Shown here in pieces: positions 43,390 to 51,944 of a stretch of 64,000 nt of DNA (the first letter of the stretch is position 1; every line of letters begins with the position of its first letter). A program made the translations under genes and the position numbers. Below the pieces are notes generated by a model. It made no database searches. It saw only the letters and a program-made list of their open reading frames with translations, and had not been told where the DNA came from. Source of the DNA: Dyella sp. 2HG41-7 (GTDB lineage: Bacteria > Pseudomonadota > Gammaproteobacteria > Xanthomonadales > Rhodanobacteraceae); assembly GCF_021390675.1 (NCBI RefSeq), contig NZ_JAJEJV010000004.1, positions 1,364,001 to 1,428,000 of the forward strand, in the 5' to 3' direction.

Positions 43390-44124
43390 CTAGAAATCGC
43401 CGTGCAGCGCCTGCAACGCCGCGAGCGCAGCGAGCCCCGCTGTTTCCGTGCGCAGTATCCGTGGGCCAAGCCGCAAGCCTTTGAATCCCGCATCGCGCAG
43501 CGCGGAAACGTCGCGATCGCCAAGACCGCCTTCGGGTCCGACCACCAGCAATCCACCCGATACGCCGAACGGCACGTCGCGCGCACGGAGCGTGCCTTCT
43601 GGCAATAACGCCATGCGTTGCGCATCGTCGTTGGGCAGGTTTTCCAGCCACGACTGCAACGACTGCGCCGCCGTCACCTCCGGCACGTGAACACGGCCGC
43701 TTTGTTCGCAGGCGCTCGCGGCGACTGCACGCCAATGCAATAAGCGCTTTTCGGCGCGCGATGCATCGAGCTTCACCTCGGAGCGTTCCGTGAACAGCGG
43801 TACGATCCTGGCGACGCCGAGCTCGGTGGCCTTTTGCACGATGAGATCCATCTTTTCGCCGCGCGCAACACCTTGCGCCAACGTAAGTTTGAGCGGCGAT
43901 TCGTTCGCAACTTCTTCGCGACTGTCGATGCGCACCGTCACATCGCGTTTGCCGACGCTGATCAGCGTGGCGGCGTAGTCGTAACCATCGCCGTTGAAAA
44001 CGGTCAGCGTATCGCCGGCGTTCATGCGTAGCACGCGCGCGACGTGCTCGGCGGCCTGCGCAGGCAAAGGCAGCTCGGCGGTTTGCGCCAGCGGTTGATC
44101 GATATGGATACGGGTTGTACGCAT
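43390..44124 (-). CDS. rsmE: 16S rRNA (uracil-1498-N3)-methyltransferase
   Basis: This 244-residue SPOUT-class enzyme methylates U1498 of 16S rRNA with S-adenosylmethionine. An N-terminal PUA-like domain (AAEHVARVLRMNAGDTLTVF) precedes the knot domain with LAQGVARGEKMDLIVQKATE, RSEVK and the SAM-binding GPEGGLGDRDVSAL; LGPRILRTETAGLAAL forms the knot. Length is normal. It converges on chpC. Confidence 0.96.
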   Translation of the reverse strand: MRTTRIHIDQPLAQTAELPLPAQAAEHVARVLRMNAGDTLTVFNGDGYDYAATLISVGKRDVTVRIDSREEVANESPLKLTLAQGVARGEKMDLIVQKATELGVARIVPLFTERSEVKLDASRAEKRLLHWRAVAASACEQSGRVHVPEVTAAQSLQSWLENLPNDDAQRMALLPEGTLRARDVPFGVSGGLLVVGPEGGLGDRDVSALRDAGFKGLRLGPRILRTETAGLAALAALQALHGDF

Positions 44125-44294
44125 AAGCTTTCGATTCGCAACGATTGTTCAGCATACCGCGTGTTGAGGCGGGTATTCAGCCATCTGAACGGCTAATTCA
44201 CCGTTGGCGCTTGCAGTGAACCGAACCTGGTATCAGCATGGTCTAACCCTTGGAGGCTCGCTATTTTCCCCCAATCGCGAGCAAGGAGGTTGCC

Positions 44295-44624
44295 ATGTCC
44301 AAGTCGATGTTAACGGCTGTCGCGCTGGCGTTTGGGTTGGCGACGGCGCTGTCGGTCAATGCTCAATCCGCGCCTGCGGCCGATCAACCTTCCAGCGACG
44401 CCTCGTCGCACGCGAAGGCTGCACCGCGTTCGCCGATCAAGCCAGGCGACCGCAACTGCATACGCGATACCGGCAGCTTGATTCCGCCGAAAAAGGACGG
44501 GTGTTTGCCCGTTACGGGCCGCTCATACGACAAGTCGGAAATCGATGCGACTGGCGAAACGAGGCTGGGGCCGGCGCTGGAAAAGCTGGATCCGGCCATT
44601 GCAGTGCGCGGAAACGGTTACTGA
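44295..44624 (+). CDS. Small exported protein with conserved CxR..GS motif
   Basis: This 109-residue protein starts at ATG 44295, four bases after a perfect Shine-Dalgarno AAGGAGGT. It has a Sec signal (MSKSMLTAVALAFGLATALS, cleavage near VNAQS), a ~30-residue low-complexity stretch, then a compact block NCIRDTGSLIPPKKDGCLP and VTGRSYDKSEI. The two cysteines in that block could form a disulfide. Similar small secreted proteins are common in Xanthomonadales; function is unknown. The very strong Shine-Dalgarno implies high translation. A 13-bp hairpin follows. Confidence 0.78.
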   Translation: MSKSMLTAVALAFGLATALSVNAQSAPAADQPSSDASSHAKAAPRSPIKPGDRNCIRDTGSLIPPKKDGCLPVTGRSYDKSEIDATGETRLGPALEKLDPAIAVRGNGY

Positions 44625-44644
44625 TCGCAACGCTTGCGTCGCGT

Positions 44645-44674
44645 GAGTCGCTCCGGCAAAAGCCGGAGCGACTC
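44645..44674. terminator. Hairpin terminator between small exported protein and bioA
   Basis: A perfect 13-bp stem (GAGTCGCTCCGGC with GCCGGAGCGACTC) closes an AAAA loop between two convergent genes. No strong U-tract follows on either side, so efficiency is uncertain. Confidence 0.55.
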
Positions 44675-44693
44675 ATCGTCTTGCATGGCGGAT

Positions 44694-46058
44694 CTACCCG
44701 CGAACGGCGTACTCAATACCCTCGATGGCCACATCGACAAGATGATCGATGTCAGCCTCGGTCACCACGTAAGGCGGCATAAAGTAGACGATGTTGCCTA
44801 GCGGCCGCAGCAACGCGCCGTTTTCCAAGCCATGAAGATAAACGCGCAAACCGCGTCGTTCTTCGGCGGGGAATGGACTTCGCGTCGCTTTGTCGGCCAC
44901 TAATTCCACCGCAGCGATCATGCCTTGTTGCCTTACGTCGGCGACGTGCGGATGGTCGCGCAGCGGCGCCAAGCGACGTGCCAGATGCGCTGCAAGCGTG
45001 CGATTGCGTTCGAGCACGGGCTCGTCGCGAAAGATCGCAAGCGTTTCCAGCGCCGCGCGACACGCGAGCGGATTGCCGGTATAGCTGTGCGAATGCAGAA
45101 ACGCCTTGCCGGCGCTGTATTCGGCATAGAACGCGTCGTATACACGCTGCGTCGTCATCACAACCGACAGCGGCAACGTGCCGCCCGTCAAGCCTTTTGA
45201 CAGGCACATGAAATCCGGCGCGATGCGCGCTTGTTCGCACGCGAACATCGTGCCGGTACGGCCGAAGCCCACCGCGATTTCATCGGCGATCAAATGCACG
45301 TTGTAGCGATCGCACAGCGCGCGCAATCCGCTGAGATAACTGGGGTGATAGATGCGCATGCCGCCCGCGCATTGCACCAGCGGTTCGACGATCACCGCGC
45401 ACGTCTCGTGCGCGTGACGTTCGAGCAGCTCGCGCATTTGCTCCAGACGGCGTGTCGCGATTTGCTCAGGGGATTCGCCGGGCTCGCCTTCGTACGTATC
45501 GGGCGAAGGCGCGAGAATCGGTGTGAGCAACAACGGCGCATACGTTTTGCGATACAGCGCCACGTCGCTCACCGAAAGCGCGCCGAGCGTTTCGCCGTGA
45601 TAACTGCCGGTAAGCGCGATAAAGCGCGTCTTTTCGCCGTGACCTTGATTGAGCCAATAGTGAAAGCTCATCTTCAACGCCACTTCGATTGCGGCGGAGC
45701 CGTTGTCTGCGAAGAAAACTTTGTCCAAACCTTGCGGAGTGATGTCCACCAGCCGCTCGGCCAGCTCGATGGCGACGGGGTGCGTGAAACCGGCAAAAAT
45801 CACGTGTTCCAGCGTTTTTGCCTGATCAGCCAGTGCCGCGGCGATACGCGGATTCGCATGGCCGAACAAGTTGGTCCACCAGGAACTGATGCCATCCAGA
45901 TAGCGCCGTCCTTGCGCGTCGATCAGCCACGGGCCTTCGCCGCGGACGATGGGCACCATCGGCACGTGCTCGTGATCGTGCATCTGGGTGCAGGGGTGCC
46001 AGATATGGCGGAGGTCGCGTTGGGCGAGGGCGGCGTTGGCGTCGGGGTGATCGGTCAT
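44694..46058 (-). CDS. bioA: Adenosylmethionine-8-amino-7-oxononanoate aminotransferase
   Basis: This 454-residue PLP enzyme transfers an amino group from S-adenosylmethionine to KAPA in biotin synthesis. Seen motifs are IWHPCTQM and ISSWWTNLFGHANP at the N-terminus, GSYHGETLGALSVSD, LIADEIAVGFGRTG (PLP Asp), LSKGLTGG with the Schiff-base Lys, and HSHSYTGNPLACRAAL. ATG 46058 (MTDHPDANA) is chosen; a longer frame to 46097 is unlikely. It stands alone on the minus strand, divergent from gspN with ~70 bases between, and no other bio genes are in the window. Confidence 0.96.
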   Translation of the reverse strand: MTDHPDANAALAQRDLRHIWHPCTQMHDHEHVPMVPIVRGEGPWLIDAQGRRYLDGISSWWTNLFGHANPRIAAALADQAKTLEHVIFAGFTHPVAIELAERLVDITPQGLDKVFFADNGSAAIEVALKMSFHYWLNQGHGEKTRFIALTGSYHGETLGALSVSDVALYRKTYAPLLLTPILAPSPDTYEGEPGESPEQIATRRLEQMRELLERHAHETCAVIVEPLVQCAGGMRIYHPSYLSGLRALCDRYNVHLIADEIAVGFGRTGTMFACEQARIAPDFMCLSKGLTGGTLPLSVVMTTQRVYDAFYAEYSAGKAFLHSHSYTGNPLACRAALETLAIFRDEPVLERNRTLAAHLARRLAPLRDHPHVADVRQQGMIAAVELVADKATRSPFPAEERRGLRVYLHGLENGALLRPLGNIVYFMPPYVVTEADIDHLVDVAIEGIEYAVRG

Positions 46059-46128
46059 CCGGCTATGATCGGGGTAGCAGCGGTGCTGCTCAAGCATCGG
46101 AGGGTCTCGTATTGGATTTAGCGGTTAA

Positions 46129-46902
46129 ATGAAGCGTTGGCTTGCGGTTCTGGTAGCTGGCGCGCTCGCCATGGGGTTGCTGGTGTGGTTTATGCCGGCG
46201 CGCCTGGCCTTGCCTCTGGTGGAATCCCAGTGGCGTGGAGTGCAGTTCGAGCAAGTCAGCGGAACGCTCTGGCAAGGGCATGCAGAGCGGGTTTCGGTGG
46301 CTGGCGGGACGAATCTCGACAGCGTCGCCTGGACACTTTCTCGACGCGCCCTGTTCGGAGATATCCGGCTTGATGTGGACGTGCATCAACCACCGTTGCA
46401 CGTGAGTGGGCATATGCATCGCATTTCCGCCACGCGAACGGATTTCAGCCACGTCGACGTGCAAGTGGACATGGCGATGCTCGGCATGCAGCCCTGGTTG
46501 CGGGGACAGCCGCAAGGTCGGATGGATTTGCATCTATCCAAGGCGCAATTGCAGAGCGGCTGGCCCATGCAGATCGATGCCAGCGGTACGTGGTCCCAAG
46601 CGTCCCTGCACACCACGCATGGCGACGTGCCGCTAGGGACGATGTTGCTGGATATCCAAGGCCAATCAGGCGTCATCCAGGCATCGCTTCACGACGACAG
46701 CAGCGGTCCACTGCGGACGGCTGGACGGCTATCTTTGAGTCCTCTCGGCTGGGATATGGAAATAAACCTCAAGCCACGTAACCGCGATCCGGCCTTGCTG
46801 CGCTGGTTGCACAGCTTCGGCACGCCGAAAGCGGACGGCACGCTCGAACTCCGCTATCGTGGCGGTTTGGCCCAATTGAACGCTGCACCAGGGAAATCAT
46901 GA
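46129..46902 (+). CDS. gspN: Type II secretion protein N-like (GspN)
   Basis: This 257-residue protein has one N-terminal membrane anchor (~4-23, LAVLVAGALAMGLLVWFMPA). The periplasmic beta-rich domain is typical of GspN: VQFEQVSGTLWQGHAERV, LDSVAWTLSRRALFGD and a late LEL-RYRGGLAQLN segment. GspN is an accessory part of type II secretion in some bacteria. No other gsp gene is in this window, so the gene is detached from a main T2SS operon, if one exists. It overlaps hisN (ATGA at 46899). Confidence 0.85.
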   Translation: MKRWLAVLVAGALAMGLLVWFMPARLALPLVESQWRGVQFEQVSGTLWQGHAERVSVAGGTNLDSVAWTLSRRALFGDIRLDVDVHQPPLHVSGHMHRISATRTDFSHVDVQVDMAMLGMQPWLRGQPQGRMDLHLSKAQLQSGWPMQIDASGTWSQASLHTTHGDVPLGTMLLDIQGQSGVIQASLHDDSSGPLRTAGRLSLSPLGWDMEINLKPRNRDPALLRWLHSFGTPKADGTLELRYRGGLAQLNAAPGKS

Positions 46903-47687
46903 ACGATCAACGATGGGATGCGGCGCTAAAAGCCGCGCGCGACGCAGCGGAAGCGGCCGCCGACATCATTCGCCACTACTGGCATCGCGGCGTGGATGTG
47001 GAGATCAAATCCGACGCCACGCCGGTGACAATTGCCGATCGCGAAGCCGAGCAGGCGATTCGCGCGATCCTTGCTTCCGCGTTACCGGACGCTGCGATTT
47101 ACGGCGAGGAGTTCGGTTTGGACGGCGATCGCGACGGTCTGCTGTGGCTGGTCGATCCGTTGGACGGCACCAAAAGTTTCGTGCGGCGCACGCCGTTTTT
47201 CTCCACGCAGATTGCGCTGATGCATCGCGGCGAATTGGTGCTGGGTGTATCGAGCGCGCCGATCTATGGCGAGATCATGTGGGCAAGTGCAGGTGGTGGC
47301 ACGTGGTTCAACGGCGAACGCGTGAAGGTAGCGTCCACCACGGAGATGGCGCAGGCATCGATTTCGACTGGCAACATCAAAACGTTGACGTGCGACGCAC
47401 GCTGGGAGGCGCTCGGGGCGATGATTCGCGACAGCAACCGCATCCGTGGCTACGGCGATTTCTGCCACTACCACCTGCTTGCGCGCGGCGGCCTAGATCT
47501 GGTGATCGAATCGGATGTGAACATTCTCGATATCGCCGCGCTTGCCGTGATCGTGCGCGAAGCCGGTGGCGTGTTCACCGATCTGGAAGGCAAGCCTCTG
47601 AATCTCGACACGCGCAGCGTGCTTGCCGGCACTGCGGCAATCCACGCGCAAGCCTTGCAGCGGCTAGGTTCGTCGGGCGGTCACTGA
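46899..47687 (+). CDS. hisN: HisN-type histidinol-phosphatase / inositol-monophosphatase family
   Basis: This 262-residue member of the Mg-dependent Li-sensitive phosphatase family has metal sites at TPVTIADREAE, GEEFG, and WLVDPLDGTKSFVRRTPFFS; the C-terminal SDVNILDIAALAVIVREAGG closes the site. The TPVTIADRE and RRTP features fit the HisN-type histidinol-phosphatases better than SuhB inositol phosphatases, but sequence alone does not exclude another sugar phosphate. It sits in gspN-hisN-nudE-cysQ-mazG. The next start is 20 bases after the stop. Confidence 0.83.
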   Translation: MNDQRWDAALKAARDAAEAAADIIRHYWHRGVDVEIKSDATPVTIADREAEQAIRAILASALPDAAIYGEEFGLDGDRDGLLWLVDPLDGTKSFVRRTPFFSTQIALMHRGELVLGVSSAPIYGEIMWASAGGGTWFNGERVKVASTTEMAQASISTGNIKTLTCDARWEALGAMIRDSNRIRGYGDFCHYHLLARGGLDLVIESDVNILDIAALAVIVREAGGVFTDLEGKPLNLDTRSVLAGTAAIHAQALQRLGSSGGH

Positions 47688-47707
47688 CACAAGGTACAAT
47701 CCCCAAG

Positions 47708-48265
47708 ATGCCACGCTATCCCATCATCCATGCCACGCGCGATCTCGACACCAGCAGCTTTCTGCGCGTCGAGCAGTTGGATCTGGAGTTTTCCAACGGC
47801 GAGCACCGCACTTACGAACGCCTCAAAGCGCACGGTTTGGGCGCGGTGATCATCGTGCCGATGCAGGACGACGATACCGTATTGCTGATCCGCGAATACG
47901 GCGCCGGCGTGGGACGTTACGAACTCGGCTTGCCAAAAGGTCGTCTCGATCAAGACGAAACGGTCGAGCAGGGCGCCGACCGCGAGCTGAAAGAAGAAGT
48001 CGGCTACGGCGCGCGCAAGCTCACCATCCTGCATAACCTCTCGTTGTCGCCGTCGTATATGACGCATATGGCGCACGTGGTGCTGGCGCAGGATCTGTAT
48101 CCCGAACGTCTGCCTGGCGACGAGCCTGAGCCGCTTGAAGTCGTTCCCTGGAAACTCTCCGAATTGCATACCTTGGTCTCGCGCGACGATGTCACCGAAG
48201 GCCGTTCCATCGCCGCGCTGTTTATGGCGCGCGAATACCTTGCCGGACGCTTGAAACGAACGTGA
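47708..48265 (+). CDS. nudE: NudE-type Nudix hydrolase (ADP compounds)
   Basis: This 185-residue protein has a complete Nudix box G-x5-E-x7-REL-x-EEVG, beginning GRLDQDETVEQGADRE. NudE proteins hydrolyse ADP-ribose, NADH and Ap3A to sanitise nucleotide pools. The N-terminal HATRDLDTSSFLRVEQLDL is typical of the NudE group. The stop overlaps the cysQ GTG start. Confidence 0.92.
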   Translation: MPRYPIIHATRDLDTSSFLRVEQLDLEFSNGEHRTYERLKAHGLGAVIIVPMQDDDTVLLIREYGAGVGRYELGLPKGRLDQDETVEQGADRELKEEVGYGARKLTILHNLSLSPSYMTHMAHVVLAQDLYPERLPGDEPEPLEVVPWKLSELHTLVSRDDVTEGRSIAALFMAREYLAGRLKRT

Positions 48266-49083
48266 GCGATACACCCAACCACAGCTTGTTGCTCGATATT
48301 GGCTTGCTTGCGCGCCGCGCCGGCGACGCCATCATGGCGATCTATCGCGAAGATTTCGACGTCGAATTGAAAGACGACCGCTCGCCGCTCACCGCCGCGG
48401 ACCTCGCCGCGCAAAGCGTCATCGCCGAAGGTTTGGCGAAGATCGATCCGCCGTTGCCGGTGGTGTCGGAGGAAGCGAGTCAGCTGCCGTGGGAGCAGCG
48501 TCGCGAATGGTCGCGTTATTGGCTCGTCGATCCGCTCGACGGCACGCGCGAATTCGTCAAGCGCAACGGCGAATTCACGGTCAATATTGCGTTGATCGAC
48601 GACGGCAAGCCGGTGTTGGGCGTGGTGTTGGCGCCGGTGACGGAAGAATTGTTTGCCGCTGCGCGCGGGCACGGCGCATGGTGGCAAGTGCAGGAAGGCG
48701 GCGAGTGGGAGCGCATTTCCACGCGCGGTTTGGCTAACCCGCCGGTCGCTGCTGGAAGTCGCTCGCACGGCGGTTCGGCGGAAATCACGCTGCGCCGTTT
48801 GCTGGGTGATGAATATCAACTGCACGCACTCGGTTCGTCGCTCAAGTTCTGTCTGATCGCGCGCGGCGCGGCGGATGTCTATCTGCGTCGTGGCCCCACC
48901 AGCGAATGGGATACCGCAGCGGCGCAATGCGTACTGGAAGAAGCGGGCGGCGCCGTGCTCGATCTCACCGGCAAACCGCTGCATTACAACCGCGGCGAAT
49001 CGCTGATCAATCCGGAATTCCTGGCTGTCGGCGACGTCGATATCGACTGGGCGGCGCGCTTGCGCGAAGCGGGCCTGCCGTGA
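48262..49083 (+). CDS. cysQ: 3'(2'),5'-bisphosphate nucleotidase
   Basis: This 273-residue phosphatase converts 3'-phosphoadenosine 5'-phosphate to AMP, removing a by-product of sulfate assimilation. Family metal sites are SPLTAADLAAQ, VVSEEAS and WLVDPLDGTREFVKRNGEFT, with GPTSEWDTAAAQCVLEEAGG near the end. The start is GTG 48262, overlapping the nudE stop (GTGA). It is a second IMPase-fold enzyme in the same operon as hisN. Confidence 0.93.
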   Translation: MSDTPNHSLLLDIGLLARRAGDAIMAIYREDFDVELKDDRSPLTAADLAAQSVIAEGLAKIDPPLPVVSEEASQLPWEQRREWSRYWLVDPLDGTREFVKRNGEFTVNIALIDDGKPVLGVVLAPVTEELFAAARGHGAWWQVQEGGEWERISTRGLANPPVAAGSRSHGGSAEITLRRLLGDEYQLHALGSSLKFCLIARGAADVYLRRGPTSEWDTAAAQCVLEEAGGAVLDLTGKPLHYNRGESLINPEFLAVGDVDIDWAARLREAGLP

Positions 49084-49886
49084 GCACGGCCACGCGCCAC
49101 AGTCTGGCGGACCTGCTCGCCATCATGGCGCGCCTGCGCGATCCGCAACGCGGTTGCCCGTGGGATGTGAAGCAGGATTTCAGCACCATCGCGCCTTACA
49201 CCGTCGAGGAAGCCTACGAAGTCGCCGACGCGATCGATCGCCAGGATTGGCACGATCTGCGCGACGAACTAGGCGATCTTCTGTTGCAGGTGGTTTTTCA
49301 CGCGCAGATGGCGCAAGAGCAGGGGCTGTTCGATTTCGACGACGTCGCGCACGCGATCAGCGAAAAAATGTTGCGCCGTCACCCGCATGTTTTTGGGGAT
49401 GTCACCTACGCCGACCTGGACGAGCAAAAGCGCGCCTGGGACGAGATCAAAGCCAGCGAGCGCGCCGAGAAAGGCGCCGCTCACGACGAGAGCGTGCTGG
49501 CCGGCGTGTCGCGCGGGCAGCCGGAATGGCAGCGCGCCCAGAAGCTTCAGCAGCGCGCCGCCACCGTGGGTTTCGACTGGCCCGACCATCGGCCGGTGAT
49601 CGCCAAGCTGCACGAAGAACTGGCCGAGGTGGATGCCGAATTCCAGGCCGGCGCCGACGCCTCCCGTTTGGAGGACGAGATCGGTGACGTGCTGTTCGTC
49701 GCCGTCAACCTGGCCCGTCACGCCAAGGTGGATTTCGCCCGCGCACTCAAGCACGCCAACGCCAAGTTCGAACGGCGGTTCCGGCGGATGGAGCAGCTGA
49801 CCGCGCAGGACGGCAAGCCGCTGTCCGCGCTGAACCTGGCCGAGCAGGAAGCGCTCTGGCTGCGAGCGAAAGCCGAAGAGCCGTAG
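49080..49886 (+). CDS. mazG: Nucleoside triphosphate pyrophosphohydrolase MazG
   Basis: This 268-residue protein hydrolyses NTPs and dNTPs to monophosphates; E. coli MazG also lowers ppGpp. Two MazG helical domains are visible: WDVKQDFSTIAPYTVEEAYE with DELGDLLLQVVFHAQ, and HEELAEVDAEFQ with LEDEIGDVLFVAVNLARH. The start is GTG 49080, overlapping the cysQ stop. It is the last gene of the operon and is followed by a REP-like hairpin. Confidence 0.95.
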   Translation: MSTATRHSLADLLAIMARLRDPQRGCPWDVKQDFSTIAPYTVEEAYEVADAIDRQDWHDLRDELGDLLLQVVFHAQMAQEQGLFDFDDVAHAISEKMLRRHPHVFGDVTYADLDEQKRAWDEIKASERAEKGAAHDESVLAGVSRGQPEWQRAQKLQQRAATVGFDWPDHRPVIAKLHEELAEVDAEFQAGADASRLEDEIGDVLFVAVNLARHAKVDFARALKHANAKFERRFRRMEQLTAQDGKPLSALNLAEQEALWLRAKAEEP

Positions 49887-49896
49887 CGGTTTTACC

Positions 49897-49935
49897 CCCT
49901 CTCCCCTCCGGGGAGAGGGTTGGGGTGAGGGGCCA
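49897..49935. repeat. REP-like GC-rich hairpin with GGGTTGGGGTGAGGGG tail
   Basis: A perfect 10-bp stem CCCTCTCCCC-TCC-GGGGAGAGGG (49897-49919) is followed by TTGGGGTGAGGGG. This stem-plus-tail pattern is related to the pair flanking the DUF559 gene at 58299 and 58718. It lies directly after mazG and may also act as a transcription stop. Confidence 0.7.
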
Positions 49936-50031
49936 ACCTCGCGACCAGCGGGGATTATTGCGTCAGGCCATTTCAACCAAATCGCCAGACCTCGCATCTA
50001 AGACTTTCGAACACTGCCCGGAGATCTTTCT

Positions 50032-50808
50032 ATGCGTCACGCCCTCGTCTTGCTGGCCTTACTCACCCTGCCGCTGGCTGCCGCCGCGGGGGAATGTCGT
50101 TACAGCGCACCCCGAAACCTGCAAGACAACCTTGCTGGCGTACGCGGCGTGCAAATCGAATTGCACAGTCACGACCTGCATTTGGTTGGCGGCAACAACA
50201 GCGGCGGCCTGCAAATCACCGGTCGCGCCTGCGCCTCCTCGCAATCGGCGCTGGATAACCTGCAAGTCACCTCGCATCGCGAAGGCGACCAGCTCATCAT
50301 CGAAGTCGGCAGCCATCATTCGTTCAATGTGGGCGTCTTTGGCGTCTCGTACGAATATCTGGATTTGCAGGCGCAGCTACCCGCGAACATGCCCGTCACG
50401 CTCAATACAGGCTCGGGCGACGCCTACGTCAGCGGCTTGGCGCAATTGAACGCGCAAACCGGCTCGGGCGATCTGCACGTCAATCACATCAGCGGCGACG
50501 TGTCGATTACGAGCGGCTCGGGCGATATCGAGTTGTCCGACGTCGGCAGCTTGCACGTCGGTTCGGTAGGATCCGGCGACGTGCGCGCACGCAGCATTCA
50601 ACGGGACGCCACCATCGGTACCGTCGGCTCCGGCGATGTGACGCTGGAACATGTCGGCGGCAGCGTGAATGTCAGCACGATCGGTTCAGGCGACTTGGTC
50701 GTCAAAGATGTGCGAGGCAATTTCATCGTCGGCGCCAAGGGCAGCGGCGATGTCACGCATAGCGATATCGGCGGCAAGGTAAGCGTGCCGCACGACGAAG
50801 ACGACTGA
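50032..50808 (+). CDS. Secreted DUF4097-type protein with seven GSGD repeats
   Basis: This 258-residue protein has a Sec signal (1-19, MRHALVLLALLTLPLAAAA), a globular N-terminal part with a possible disulfide (C22 and ACASS), and then a repetitive beta region. Seven GSGD tetrads recur every ~17-20 residues (for example NTGSGDAYV, TVGSGDVTL, TIGSGDLVV), as in the right-handed beta-helix/DUF4097-DUF2807 (GIN) fold. Such proteins are often cell-surface or periplasmic with unknown role. It is monocistronic, convergent with the transporter gene. Confidence 0.85.
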   Translation: MRHALVLLALLTLPLAAAAGECRYSAPRNLQDNLAGVRGVQIELHSHDLHLVGGNNSGGLQITGRACASSQSALDNLQVTSHREGDQLIIEVGSHHSFNVGVFGVSYEYLDLQAQLPANMPVTLNTGSGDAYVSGLAQLNAQTGSGDLHVNHISGDVSITSGSGDIELSDVGSLHVGSVGSGDVRARSIQRDATIGTVGSGDVTLEHVGGSVNVSTIGSGDLVVKDVRGNFIVGAKGSGDVTHSDIGGKVSVPHDEDD

Positions 50809-50813
50809 TCGGC

Positions 50814-51944
50814 TCACGCCAACAGACGTACCGCCAGATACACGAACGGTGCGCAAACCAGCAGAAAAGGCACCGATACTTCGTGAAACAGCCGCATCGC
50901 ATGCGGCTGTTTTGCTAGGCGCAGCGCGATCAGGTTCGCCAGCGAACCGATAACCAGGCCGAAACCGCCCACGTTCACAGCGACCGCAAGCGCCATCGCA
51001 TCCGGTACGCGGTTGAGCAGCAACACGGTCGCCGGTACGTTGCTAATGAGCTGAGAGCTCACGATGCCGCTGAGATAAAGCGCCAGCGGCTGATTGAAAT
51101 CGATCTTGCCGATCGCGCGATCGACGATCGCGAGATCGGCGAAATGTCCCAGGCCAAGAAAGATCGCGGCAAACGTCGCCATCAGAAACCAGTCGATGCG
51201 CACGAGACTGCGCCAGGAAAACAGCGCAAACGGAGCCACCAGCAACAACGCGCCCAGCGGTGCGTGGCCGTGCTCCATCATCAGCACCATCATCGCAAGG
51301 CTCACGAACGAAAGCAGCGCCAACGACGCCGATACCGGGTGACCATCGAGCCGGTCCGCATAGAGCTGCACGCGTTCTTTCGGCAGCCAAATCCAAGTCA
51401 GCGCCGCAACCAGCACAAACATCGCCAATGCGACAGGAAACATGCTGCCGACGAATTGCATGAAGGGAATCTGCGTGTGCTGCCAAATCAGCAGGTTTTG
51501 CGGATTGCCGATGGGGCTGAGCGTGGAACCCGCATTGACGGCGAGCGCTTCCAGAATCGCCATGCGAAGAATCGGCAGATTCGACATACCGCCAATCGCG
51601 ACCGTCAACGGCACGATCAGAAAAAGGCTGACGTCGTTAGTAAGCACCATCGACAGCACGGCCGTCATGCTCACCAACAACAAGCCAACGCCGCGCAACG
51701 AGTGCAGGCGTGCGACCAATGCGCCAGCAAGACGTTGGATCAGGCCGCTATCGCGAATCCCTTGAATTGCGATCAGCAAGCCAAGCAACCCGCACAGCGT
51801 CGGCCATTGCAGCCAACGCTGGTAGCGTGTCCACGGTTGCGGATCGATCACGCCAAGCACCAACGCAAGCGCAGCGAACAACCACAGCAACCATTCGTGC
51901 TTGAGGCGGTTGAGCCAGCTGCTTGCGGCAGCGCTGGCGGTCAT
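50814..51944 (-). CDS. SLC13/ArsB-like anion transporter
   Basis: This 376-residue inner-membrane protein has about 10 hydrophobic helices. The two inverted halves carry the ion-transporter re-entrant motifs: LTNDVSLFLIVPLT with GSTLSPIGNPQNLLIW in the first, and ISNVPATVLLLN with VGGFGLVIGSLANLIALRL in the second. These are typical of the ArsB/CitM/DASS superfamily. The substrate (an anion such as arsenite or dicarboxylate) cannot be assigned, and no ars genes are nearby. The start at 51944 overlaps the gst stop (ATGA); 51950 is an alternative. Confidence 0.87.
   Translation of the reverse strand: MTASAAASSWLNRLKHEWLLWLFAALALVLGVIDPQPWTRYQRWLQWPTLCGLLGLLIAIQGIRDSGLIQRLAGALVARLHSLRGVGLLLVSMTAVLSMVLTNDVSLFLIVPLTVAIGGMSNLPILRMAILEALAVNAGSTLSPIGNPQNLLIWQHTQIPFMQFVGSMFPVALAMFVLVAALTWIWLPKERVQLYADRLDGHPVSASLALLSFVSLAMMVLMMEHGHAPLGALLLVAPFALFSWRSLVRIDWFLMATFAAIFLGLGHFADLAIVDRAIGKIDFNQPLALYLSGIVSSQLISNVPATVLLLNRVPDAMALAVAVNVGGFGLVIGSLANLIALRLAKQPHAMRLFHEVSVPFLLVCAPFVYLAVRLLA

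Noticed and set aside
50401-50770. Periodic repeats in the GSGD region as a possible CRISPR or DNA repeat array
   Set aside because: Periodicity is at protein level within one open frame, with variable DNA sequence and no spacers.
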